In this document: positions 33,101 to 43,300 of the stretch, one piece after another
Layout of the letters: the number at the start of each line of letters is the position of its first letter
Position numbering within the stretch: position 1 is the first letter of the stretch
Origin: Anaeramoeba flamelloides
Lineage: Eukaryota; Metamonada; Anaeramoebidae
NCBI GenBank assembly: GCA_027625915.1
Contig: JANTQA010000032.1
Coordinates: 5,580,001 to 5,644,000 of the forward strand
Direction of reading: 5' to 3'
Length of the DNA stretch: 64,000 nt
The notes under the pieces: model-generated
The model's database searches: none
What the model was told of the DNA's origin: nothing
Seen by the model: the letters and a program-made list of their open reading frames with translations, nothing else
Made by a program: the position numbers and the translations under genes

Positions 33101-34062
33101 TCAAGGTGACAATCACCGAAAGTGAATTCATCTGTGATTTTACAGGGTCCTGTGGCCAAGCCGAGGGGCCAATCAATTGCTCCTATTCCGCGCTAACTGC
33201 AGCAGTGAGATGCATATTTAAGGCCGTCACCAACTCCACAATATCTGCCAACGATGGCTGCTTCGCTGCCCTAAAGATTATTTGCCCAGAAAAGACGATC
33301 TTTAGCGCGCAAAAGCCTGCGCCCGTGTCAACCTATTGGGAAACAATGATCTTTGCCTCGGATCTTGTATGGAAGGCCCTCGCACCCGTGGTGCCCGAAA
33401 GACTTACCTGTGGACACTTCTTATCCGTTTGCGGTACAATTTTAGCCGGTGTGCATCCAGACACAAAGCTACCATACATCTTGGTCGAGCCACAGGCAGG
33501 CGGCTGGGGTTCAAATAAAAATAAAGATGGCGAAAACGGTGTCGTCTGCATTGGCGACGGAGAAACATACATCATACCAATTGAAGTGTGTGAAATGAGA
33601 TACGGATGCAGAGTCAAGGAATTCTGTTTGGACATTTGCGAGGAAAACTATGGTGCTGGTAAGAAGCGTGGCGGTAGAGGACTGAAAAGAAGCTACGAAA
33701 TAACATCAGAGGATTGCTGGGTAACAGCAACCTTTGGCAGAAACAAGTTCTTGCCATGGGGTGCATCAGGCGGAATCCAAGGCAGCCCCAATTACATCGT
33801 GGTCAAATATTTAAATGACCGCTTGCCTCAAAGCTCCTTCGGAAAATGTGCCAGACTGCATCTCAAAAAGGGCGATATAATTGAACTGTATACAGGTACA
33901 GGCGGTGGTTATGGTAATCCCTTAGAAAGACCAGTAGAAGATATCCTTGAAGATATCAAAGATGGATATATTACATTGAAATCAGCAGAAAGAGATTATG
34001 GTATCATCATTGATAAAGAAACTTTGAAATTTAAAGCATTTACAGAAAAAAGAAAGAAATAA
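30196..34062 (+). CDS. Hydantoinase/5-oxoprolinase family A-B fusion
   Basis: The product is 1288 aa with no intron. Residues 1-~690 are the HyuA half: ASDVGGTFTDLV near the start (phosphate 1 motif), then VHGSTIIINTLTERKGVKTG, GFRDVLEIGRANRPDLYN, a second nucleotide motif SLDIGGTTVKCSLI near residue 282, and LAFGGGGPTHAASL near 460. From about residue 705 the HyuB half follows: EAISEEMFYTMQRTSMS, INDPYSGGGSHLSDV, KAHWTEVGG, then a Gly-rich PQAGGWGSN and GTGGGYGNPLERP at the C-terminus. The family opens cyclic amides such as hydantoins or 5-oxoproline with ATP. The N-terminus reads like bacterial N-methylhydantoinase-type HyuA, not animal OPLAH, so the substrate is open. Base composition is far above the surroundings in the middle of the gene and falls toward both ends. 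A short E/K-rich insert (NQKEEEKEQEAMD, near 414) is host-like. Confidence 0.92.
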   Translation: MLSVASDVGGTFTDLVSLNEKTGELVISKSNTTPQNHAKGVLDSIKKAGISPEEFKMFVHGSTIIINTLTERKGVKTGLITTAGFRDVLEIGRANRPDLYNMCYTKPTAFVARRDVKEVKERVTYRGEVLEELDLESVKVAIKELAEAKVESIGVCLLHSYIYPEHEEKIGELIKEIAPKVSYTLSKDLTQEFREYERSNTCVLNCYVQPIAKKYLTTLEEELKNVGMPKNIGKIMQSNGGTFTFELGRQKPINCIESGPVAGVIASALIGKIIGEPNIISLDIGGTTVKCSLIESNQAKITTDYKLGHDPKIAKFPVKVPTIDIIEIGSGGGSIAWLDECNSLHIGPRSMGAYPGPACYGLGGKNATTTDANVLTRRINPDYFFGGSSTCYPEKSKEAIDKLTEQFNLSNQKEEEKEQEAMDTEQMALGILRLADANMVTAIKIVSVRRGYDPSEFTVLAFGGGGPTHAASLLRSLKVKKIIVPTNPGVFSAFGMLLADLRRDYIKTNIVRTDLVSSKKIHGIYQKMEEECLTELKNTEEFDESNLILKRTADMRYFGQEHTVTINVPNGVIDDECRKEIDLRFHRAHEKAYTFSNTKSPIEIVNFKITALIPKSIDLPKLDNTNLSVKKAFKGQRNVYWDEKTCAESKIYDRQLLPSGVTLEGPLVLEENTSTTIVYPGQQVTVDEYGFLHIEEIKKENQLIVKEKILKNHFTLEIIKDSIEAISEEMFYTMQRTSMSTIIYEVLDYAVGLADCKGRLISQGNGVSGFIGMLSSAIDAVLEKYSLEQLHEEDIIIINDPYSGGGSHLSDVCLVYPIFYTINNEKKLIGFSINKAHWTEVGGANAGSWSTDTREIYAEGLQFPCIKLYNKGQANEALIELIEANVRFPKETIGDMNAQIGSIKLGGKRLCELCDKYGLDLVLDAIDKTMEYGEKMTQIELSKLPKDTFFAEGNIDDDGLGNGPFKVCVKVTITESEFICDFTGSCGQAEGPINCSYSALTAAVRCIFKAVTNSTISANDGCFAALKIICPEKTIFSAQKPAPVSTYWETMIFASDLVWKALAPVVPERLTCGHFLSVCGTILAGVHPDTKLPYILVEPQAGGWGSNKNKDGENGVVCIGDGETYIIPIEVCEMRYGCRVKEFCLDICEENYGAGKKRGGRGLKRSYEITSEDCWVTATFGRNKFLPWGASGGIQGSPNYIVVKYLNDRLPQSSFGKCARLHLKKGDIIELYTGTGGGYGNPLERPVEDILEDIKDGYITLKSAERDYGIIIDKETLKFKAFTEKRKK

Positions 34063-34263
34063 TTATTTTATCTGTGTATTTTTGTTTATTATAAAGGGGA
34101 TTACTTGCTTCAAGGTCTCTGTTTCTAAAATTTGAATTTTTTATTTATTATTTTTTTTTCTTTTAATAAATTAAATATTTACTTATGGGATCAGTATTCC
34201 ACGACAACAGGTCTAAATTTTTAAATATTTTATTCATGATATTATAATTAATTACAAATTTTA
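34063..34263. other. Spacer after the hydantoinase-type gene
   Basis: A short AT-rich spacer with the 3' untranslated region; TTTTAATAAATTAAAT near 34162 is a possible polyadenylation context. Confidence 0.4.
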
Positions 34264-35200
34264 TAAACTAAGTTCCAAAAATTTGGACACAGTTTAAACA
34301 GTTGAAAGAATAACAATACCTCACTTTACATTCAATTTGGAAAGAATTTTGATTTTAAAAACTATTCATTTTTTGTCTTTTTTATTTGTGCTTTCATTTC
34401 GTTTTTTGTATTTACAGTTGTTCCAAGGCTACCGTGAAATTTTATCAATATCAAATTTTGATTTTGATATAGATTTTTAAATCGAAGAATATAAGAATAA
34501 GAAAGCTTATATTGAAAATATTCTTTCATAAAGGAGTTGATTATGTAAAATATTTTTCTAAGGTGAGTGAAAAATAAATTCATTTTTTAGAGGAAATTTT
34601 ATTACGTTTCTAAAGGAATTTTTGATGTTTAGAGTCATTTTGAGTTTCTGAAAATTTATTTTTTGAAAATCAGAAAAAATTCTTGAATATTGGATCATTT
34701 AGGAATTTTTTTTCTCAATATGAGCTTTATTATTCTCATATTGAACTTTTTTGAAAATTATATCAAAATCAAAATTTGATATTGATAAAATTTCATGGTA
34801 ACTTTGGATTGACTCTATGTAATCTGTTTCATTAGATCTGAGAATTTATTTTTCAATGGTTAATAGAAGGTCAGTGTTGAGTTTGTTAAATAGAAAAACC
34901 ATACAATTGGTAGATGGTATCTTATCTATTTGAACAATCAATAATAGTTGATGAAATGTTCAACAAATTTACTCAAACTATTTTTTAGTTCAGTTTGTTT
35001 CATTCTTTTGGGCACATTTATTGTTATTTATTAGTTTTATATTTTTGTCTTTTATTTGTATGAAAATGATTACTTATAAAAACATGAAGGCTCAGTTACT
35101 TAAATGTGTTTTATATTAATTTTGGAAAAATATAATAAATTGATTTTTTTTTTTACCTATTTTTGATTTTGGGTGTACAAATTTTTGGAATGGTATTGTT
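34264..35200 (-). mobile_element. Family-1 TIR element (inverted) with a nested second element
   Basis: Read inverted, it has the family-1 right terminus at 34264 (TAAACTAAGTTCCAAAAATT) and the left terminus near 35160-35200 (TTTGATTTTGGGTG, then TTTTTGGAATGGTA). Internal family-1 sequence occurs on both sides of an insert at 34413-34817. Removing the insert leaves about 530 bp, the family's usual length. Confidence 0.82.
34413..34817. mobile_element. Nested element with ~60-bp terminal inverted repeats
   Basis: The left end begins TACAGTTGTTCCAAGGCTAC. The right end, inverted, begins TAGAGTCAATCCAAAGTTAC. After these, the next forty bases of both arms agree almost perfectly through TGAAATTTTATCAATATCAA. 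Length is about 405 bp with TA at both edges. This family is unlike the others and occurs once in the window. A 73-codon frame inside is not convincing. Confidence 0.82.
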
Positions 35201-35795
35201 TTTCCCTTATTTATTATCGTTTTCATCATTCTTGTACAATATCAAGTCTTTGTTGACAGGAATAAAATAAAAGAATTTTATTATTTTTTTCGTTTTCCAT
35301 AAATCCAAATTTTTGTTTTTACTTGAAGAGAATCAATAATCTCTCTACTTCTAGTCTAGATTACATAATGGTCTTTGTACTCCACCAATTACCAAAAAAT
35401 AATTAGTCAACAGTTAATCTGAATCTAATAGTAGATAATCTTGGTTGGGAATATTTTTTTGAAAAATATACCCTCCTCACTCACAGTTTCAACCATTTAT
35501 AAAATATTCTCAGACAATTCCCCTTGACAAGGTTTTTTAATTTCACAAAGTGGTCAATAAAAATATTATCCTTCGGAAAATTACTCAAAAACTCTTTAAT
35601 CTGGCTAATCAAAATTATGAAATTTATTATTCTTGTCGAGAATTTTTTATTAAAGCTCTTATGGTTAGAAAACTTAAGGTAATAAAGAAAAAATAACAAA
35701 AATAAAATAAAAAAAATGAAAATAAAAATTCCTAAAATAGTAAAAAAATATACAAATTCGGGAACCTAGTGCCCCATAACTCGGAGGTAGTGTCT
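35201..35795. other. Intergenic, no gene seen
   Basis: AT-rich spacer between the nested transposon pair and the hairpin cassettes. The minus-strand 72-codon frame at 35481-35699 shows no family features. Confidence 0.45.
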
Positions 35796-35873
35796 AGTTT
35801 TTTTTTTTTTTTAATTCAAAAGAATTGAGCAAAATCAAAGATTTTACTCCATTCTTTTAAATTAAAAAAAACC
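35796..35873. repeat. Hairpin cassette 1
   Basis: A ~75-bp near-palindrome: AAAAGAATTGAGCAAAATC facing GATTTTACTCCATTCTTTT, closed by a T-run and an A-run, then ACCTACCGACAGTGG. It has the same plan as the unit at 35981. Confidence 0.7.
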
Positions 35874-35980
35874 TACCGACAGTGGAATACCAATGTATTG
35901 TTCACAGTTTGTGGAATACTAATTATTGCTAATTATCTTTCTATCAGTTTTTTACCCCTCCTGTTTCAGGGGGTGTGTCT

Positions 35981-36053
35981 AGGTTTTCCAGAATTAGAAA
36001 GAATTTAGTAAAATCAAGGATTTTACTCAATTCTTTCAAATCCAGGAAAACCT
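35981..36053. repeat. Hairpin cassette 2
   Basis: A 73-bp near-perfect hairpin from AGGTTTTCCAGAATTAGAAA to CCAGGAAAACCT, centred on AAATCAAGGATTT, followed by AACGACAGTGGA. It is preceded by a GGGGGTGTGTCT motif. The same cassette recurs at 40820 and 40916. Confidence 0.8.
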
Positions 36054-36816
36054 AACGACAGTGGATAATTTTTAAGTTGGTCATATAAATGATATAATAT
36101 TTTTTTTTACTTTAATATTTTAATTATTTTTCTTCTTTTCTTTTTTATTTAGTAAATTTTCTTTGATTACTCCTTTCTCACAATAAATAAATAAATAAAA
36201 ATAAAAGAATTTTCTTTTCTTTTTTGAGATAATTCTTTTGGCTCAACATAAAAAATTGATTTATTTGTCCCTTTTGAAAAATAATTGTATTGTTTTAATA
36301 AAAATTGTTATAATTATTTAAGTTTTAGCGACACATGCAAACTTTTACAAAGAAATTGGGTTTTTGTTTAATGATGAAATTTACTTTTTTTAAAATTAAA
36401 TTTTCGCGAAGATATTTGGGTTATAAGGGATTAACATATATCCAGGAGAATATTAAGATTGTCGTATGTTGTAATTGGGTGCCTATGATATTCATGGTTC
36501 TATGACACAAACAATTCTACAATATTGATTTGTAAAGTAGTACTATTTGTTGATCTCGACCAATTAAAAATCGTCCTTATATTAGTAAAAAATTCAAGAA
36601 TTGCAGAAAAAAATCAAAAATTTTTTTACAATTACTTTTACAAGGTTGCAATGTTTTTTATAAAATTGAAGTTGTACTTAAAAATCACTTAAAGCCTTTT
36701 TTTTTTTTTTTAGATTTTTTCCTTTAAAAGTATATTATGATTTTTTTTGTTATGATTTTGTTTGTTTTTAACTTTGGTAACAATTAATTCTTTTAATCCA
36801 ATTCTTCAAAATGAAA
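36054..36816. other. Intergenic, with a weak repeat
   Basis: AT-rich. The part at 36420-36620 shares blocks such as GTATGTTG(T)..TTGGGTG and CCAATTAAAAATC with 57520-57700, so a degraded repeat is likely. Confidence 0.35.
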
Positions 36817-36890
36817 CTTCTTTTTGAGAAGTGAAAGTAAAATAATATTATAACTAAACACTCTTGAGGGTGGGAAGGTAGTCCTTAATT
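36817..36890 (+). repeat. Repeat shared with 40625-40700
   Basis: TTTTTGAGAAGTGAAAGT, then AACACTCTT, GGTGGGAA and GTAGTCCTTAAT occur in the same order at about 40633-40700. In the second copy a LINE tail joins directly after CCTTAAT. Confidence 0.65.
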
Positions 36891-37389
36891 TTCAAAAACC
36901 TAAAACTGCTAAGATGAAAATTTCAAAACACAAAGTTGTTAAAAGTGAAAGTTTTCAAAGTTTGAATTATAAAAACTTTTAAATTCAAAGTTGTTAGGAT
37001 TTGATCTTTAATGAGTATTTGAAATTCAAATATTAGACATTTTCATTTCCTTCATACTCTTAAAAATCTTCACTCGCATTTTGGATTTTGATTTCCACAA
37101 AGGTTACCAAAAAATTAAAACATAAAAATACATAAATAGAGAGATCCCTAATTAAAATTGATTTCGTTGAAAGTTATTTCTCAAGTAAAATAAGAAGAGT
37201 GAAGAGGAAATTTTGTCACTTTTATTATCCAATAACCAGTAATAACTTTTGAAATTGAAATTTGAGCAAAAAAAAAAGTCTAAAAAATTAAAAAAAAGTG
37301 AACATTATTTTTCTATTTTTGTAAAAATGCTTTAAGAACATTTCTCATTTTTTGGTTCTTTATTAATCTTTTCTTTCTTTTTTGGAAAA

Positions 37390-40300
37390 ATGACTGATAA
37401 AAACAAACCAGAATATTATATCAAATACTACGAAGAACTACTAGACAATATTAAAAATGGTACCTCTATTTTGGATTATAAACAAATACTTTTCAAAAAA
37501 ACTAAAAAAAAACTTTTTTTTATCTTTTTTCCTTTTATTTATTTTGTTAAAAGGAGAAGATCCGTCGATCCGAATAATTGAGTATAAAGAGGGAATTCAA
37601 TCTATGATTAACGGAGATTTTTCAGAGGAAAGAACAAATTATTTTGTTGAAAATATTTTGTATAACATAGTTAATGGAATTTGGATAAGATCAAATTTCC
37701 CAATAGAATCTGTTCCCTTAATAAATGATTTCTTGACCTACTCAATCGATCTTGTCATTAGTAGAATTGAAACAGGAAGCTATGAGCTTATCCGATCATT
37801 ATGTAGAATCTTTGGTAATCCAGAATCAGATGTCTTTTATACAACTTTTATGAAAAAGGATCCAAATAGTTTTATGGAAACTCACAACTGGATTTCGCTC
37901 ATAAAAAGAGTAGCTTTTATCTTTTTTTCTTATTTTTTTTCTTATTTTTTTTTTTTTCTTTTAAACAAACCTTCGCAACAATAATTTCTTCTTTTTTTAA
38001 AATAAATAATTTTTTTCTCAAATCGTGCGAACAACAAACAAAAAAAAAACGTTTTTGAACATTACTTTCATTTTTAATTGACAAGATCCACTAAAAAAAA
38101 AAAAAAAAAAAAAAAGATCAAAAACATTCTCTTTTTTAAAAAAAACGTTTTTTTTTTTGGAATTTTGCTAAAGGCAGTTTTCAAAAAGTGTTGAAGTAAA
38201 GTTTTAAAAATTGGACTCAAACTGGTTGTTTCACTCTTTTAAGTAGTTTGAGTAAAACTTTTTGTACTCTCTTTTTTGAAAATGAACGAACTGTTGTTAT
38301 AAAAAATTTGAGATTTTATTTTAGATTTTTTTCAATTTAATAAAAGTCTCCAAAAAAAAATTATAACAATTGGTCAATTTTTTTTGGAGGCTCAAAAAGG
38401 CAATTTTGTCCACAAACGAAACACCATATTAATGACTAAATTTGCTATTTTTTTCTTATTATTACTGCTACAATTCAATTGTCACAATTAAAATTTTCTA
38501 CAAAAGTTCAATAAACAAGTTTCTTTAAATTTCTCAAAATGTCATTTTTGGAATTGGTTGATTTTATGAAGATCTTTTTCATTGAATACAACTTATAATT
38601 AGTCAAATATTTTGGGAAATTGAAATAAAAATTTATATTTATTAATTGAAAAATTATCGTGTTATTGAAAAAGTGTAAATTACACTTTAGGTGCACTTTC
38701 ACTGAAAATTCTAAAGGGAAATTAAAGCCCAAAATCATAGATTTCACGGTTATTGATCGAAAGTACACACCCTAATTATCTTTATGGCTTGAAAAGCAAA
38801 AACAACAATTGCCAAAAAAAAAAAAACAAAAAAATTTAAAAAGAGATTGTATAAGAAACATTGAAAAAAAATATAAAAAAAACAGTGTTCTCAAGTTTTT
38901 ATTTTATTAAACCATTGTAATAAAACACTATTTTTTGAAATTGAACAAAAAATTTTTCATTTATTACTTTGAAAATGACATTATTTATAAAACAAAATTT
39001 CAAAACTTTAAATAATAATCACAAAACTCTACCTCTTGGTAATGTAATTTAATTTTTGAATTGAAGCGAAATATTTTGAAATTTTTTTAATAAAAACAAG
39101 TACCTAACCAATTGTGTAAAAATTGCATATATTATGGATTAAACAAAAATCTTAAAATTACTTCTATATTATTACAAATTACAAAAATTTTAACTTAATA
39201 ATTTCTTTATAATAACAAAAAATAAAAAAAAAATTAAAAAATAAAAATAGTTTCGAAACCCAAGATCATATTATTTGTGTAAAAATATTGACTACTTTGC
39301 ATCAAAAGATGGATTTTTCTTGATTTCACAATTTTTAACATCAAAAGAATACAAATTAGAACCAAAAACAACACTAAAATATATCGAGTCGATCCAAAAA
39401 ATATCAAATTTATTTAAAACCGAGTTTTTAGAAAAGATCATTCCCAATTTAAAAACATTTGTTGACAATTTGGTCAAAAAAGAATGTGATGAACTTCGAA
39501 AATTTAAATATGCACAATACATAAGTATTGTTGCAAAGGTTACGAACGCAATAGAAGATTATGATAAATCCATAGGCAAACAAACCCGGCAAGATTTTAA
39601 AATATTTTTTCCTATTAAATGGTTAAACTCTGCTTATTTGGAAATGAGAGCTGTTGGTATTTTGGAACTTCAGAAAAGATTTAGAAAAATTAGATTTCGA
39701 AGCTTTCGGAATTATTCGATGAACATTCAAAAATTATGTACTTGGTCAAAAGAAAATGGCTTAATTAAGATTTTATTTGGCGAAAGAAAACATCCTGAAA
39801 TAATAAAACACTGCGAATCAATTCTTGAAACAATGCTTAAAAAAGAATCATTGAGTTTTGATGATTTTGATTTGATTTGGAAAGCCACAGAAGTATGTAT
39901 AATTTTCTTTTTTTTTTTTTTTCCTCTTTATTTTTTATAGTTTTTTTTTTTATTTTTTTATTGCTTACATCACCGATAACATAATGAATCCAAGAAATGG
40001 GAATATGAGATATTCAAAAAAAAATATCTTTACACATATTTACAAATATATTAAGCAAGTTATATATTATTTGAATGTACTCTTCAATCAATGATTATTT
40101 AGAAATTATCATGAAAAAATCAATTACTCATTATTTTGAATTAAAAAAAAACTGAAAAATTATCTCAATTTTTTAATTTTAAGAACTACGCTTTCAGGTT
40201 AAAACAGTGAAATAATGTATACAAACACCCTTAGAAGAGTTTTGTAATCTTAGTAATATTTACACACTGCGAAATTCTTTTAGGAAAAATGAGAAATTTT

Positions 40301-43300
40301 CACAATTTTAACAATTTTTACCTTGAAAGATCATGCCAAAATTTGATTTTAATATTTTAGAATTTCCATTTCAACTTTCTGAACCTAACTCACATTAATG
40401 TCCTCTGGCTGTTCTACATATTTTTTACATTTTCTTTTACAAGTTTAAAATGTTCTCAAATTTGAACTTGTACTTGAAAATCCCCAAAAGCAATTTTTTT
40501 GCAATTAGTTTTTTTGTTATTTTCAATTTCCTTTTCATTGAAAAAGAAAGAAAAAAAGTATGTGTGAAAAGGTAAAGATGACAAAAAATGTTTTTTTTTT
40601 TTTTTTGTCCAATTTCTTCAGTGTGAAAATCCTTTTTGAGAAGTGAAAGTGAAATAAGACAATAAATCAACACTCTTAAGTGTGGGAACGTAGTCCTTAA
40701 TATTTAAGGGAGGAGTTATGAACTCCTCTTGTTTGTCGTTAGGTTTTTTTTAATTTGAGAAATAAAAAGAAATTTTTTGAAATTTTCTTTTTATTTCTTA
40801 AACCAAATAAAACTGCCGTTAGCTTTTCCAGAATTTAAAAGAATTGTGTAAAATCTTTGATTTTTCTCAATTCTTTTAAATTTTGGAAAATCTAGGCACT
40901 CTACGGCACTTTTCGTTAGGTTTTTACAAGTTTAAAAGAATCGAGTAAAATCAAAGATTTTACTAAATTCTATTGAATTCTGGAAAAGAGTCCTTAGGTT
41001 TTCTAGAATTTTCTGTTTATTTGAAAAATCAATGGATTTTCGTTTGGTTTTTTTGAGTTTTCTATTTATCTGTAAAATCAATAGATTTTTTGTTAGGTTT
41101 TTTTTACTTTAGAAATAGAAAACCTCAAAAAAACCTAGAACACTTAACAAATAAAACAGAAAATCTCAAGAAAAAGTTTGGCACTCTATGACACTTGACG
41201 GCACCTGAAGACAATTTCCTAATTCCTAAATTTTTATTTAGAAATTTTATTAAAGACTCAAAAATAAGTTTATTACTCACTATGAGATAATAAACATGAT
41301 GTATCTTTATTTTTTTTGTAATAATATCAATAATATTATTATTTTTTAATATATTAGCTATATTAATTTTTTTTAATTCAGATATCCAGATTTTGCAATT
41401 ATTTTCATAGGCTGGGCAATTCCATAGAAAATGATCTAAATCTTAAATGATATCTAAATTATTTATTTTTCTGCATAAACTCTTTTTAGATCAAAGGGGA
41501 CCAGTTTTATTGAAGAAATAGAACATATTCTATGAGTTTAATTCCATTATTCTTCTCAAACTAAACTTTCAATTTTTAAATCTGAATCATTTTTTCTCAT
41601 TTAGTAAAATATTTTTTTTTTGTATTTTGCCTTCAAATATTTTGTTTTTCTTTTTCTTTTTTCTTTTTTCTTTTTTAAAAAGTCAATCTGCAAAAATAAA
41701 AAATCCTTAAAAACTCCAAATTAACTTTAAGAAAATTGAGGCTTTGTGATTTCTTTTTAAATCAATACACTTACAATTTAAAAAATATTATTGTCGACAA
41801 TTTTAATTTTACAAAGAAATTGAGAAAATTTGCACGAGACGTTCCAATGAAAGGGGACTAAAAATTTTTTTGACATTTTATTTTTTTCGAAAATTTATAG
41901 TTTGTTCATGCATTTCCTTTATAAAAATCAACCCTAATATGGGGTTTATTGTTTTCTCTTATTTCGAAACAATCTTATGTTGGTTGATTCTTAAAAATAA
42001 AGTGACTTTTTCATATTTGAATGGGCACCTTTGAGTGAAATAGAGTTTAGTTCAAAATTTTTATTTTTTTTTTTGTTCATAGCATATGAGTACCTGTTTA
42101 AATAATTTGTAAAATTATAAATTATATTAATTGGATTATAAATTTTTTATTTGAGGTATTGCATCATTTTGTTTGATAAAGTTGTTTTAAAAAAATGCGG
42201 CCAAAATAATCTTTTAAAAAAGCAATTGAAAATGGATAAATCGAAGTTTATCTAATGTTTTAAAGATCCTTCCAAAAGAATTTTTTGTCACACTTTTTTT
42301 AAAACGACTCTTCCAAAAACAAGATCCAATAAGTTTATAAACCAATAGAAAATAACTAAAAAGAAAAAAAATTAGTAATTTTTTTGCTCAAAAATTACTG
42401 ATTTTATCTTCTGTTGCTAAAGTAGGAGAAGTTCTAAAATTTTGATGAGAAGAATTGCTTTGATAGGTTAAAAAATGTGAATTGGAAATCCTTTTTACAT
42501 AAAACGCCTTGACAATTTTGTAAAATACAATAATACTTCTACATGATTTATCTTACAATATTATCTAATTTTTTTTTTTTTTTTGACTTTTGGAAACTTT
42601 ATTCAAATAAATTTTGTTTTTATGATTAGTTTTTTGAAATTATTGTCTTTCTGTTTTTTTTTTTTTGAGATATTTTTTTAGATTTTCAATTAAAGCAATT
42701 AAAAAACAAAAAAATAAAATTGTTTCTTTTTAGAATTTATAACGTTGAAATAGAAAACAAAAAAATAAAAAAACCACCCCAATAAAACAAAAAAAATACT
42801 TCTTGTTAACTTCACTATTATCAAAACCCATATATCAAAATTATGATATTTGTATTTTAAAGAGTAAAATATTTTCAACTCGTTTTATTATCACAATTTT
42901 AAAATAAATAAATTCAATTCATCTCATTTTAATTGGAGAAACGATTTTTATCAAATTAATAAATATTCAATTCTATTACTAAGTGCTAATTCTATCTGTA
43001 AAATACATTCAAAAATACCAAAGAATTAGAAATAAAATTCTAACAATTCAAATTTACTGCGGGAATTTTGCTTCTTTATGCATTACCTAAAAGTTCTTTT
43101 TTTTTTTTTAACATTCTCCAAAAATATTAGCTTTTAAATAACCAAAATTTATCTAATCCTATAAAAAACAAAAATATTATGTAAACAAATTTCAGAAAAA
43201 AAAAATTAATTTATTAAAATTAATGAACTCCAAACACTCTAAAAACAGATGTACAAAATTATAAATACAAGATCGAATAATTGACTGTTGCTGTTTTGAC

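Noticed and set aside
30183-33635. Antisense and alternative frames of 60-137 codons inside the hydantoinase-type gene
   Set aside because: They follow from the high GC of the gene; none shows independent domains.
36180-36200. AATA-type short tandem repeats as regulatory sites
   Set aside because: Such runs are expected at this AT content and occur throughout the window.
37457-37553. MVPLFWIINKYF... as the N-terminus of the protease
   Set aside because: This part is the 94-bp first intron; splicing 37459 to 37554 gives a consistent frame.
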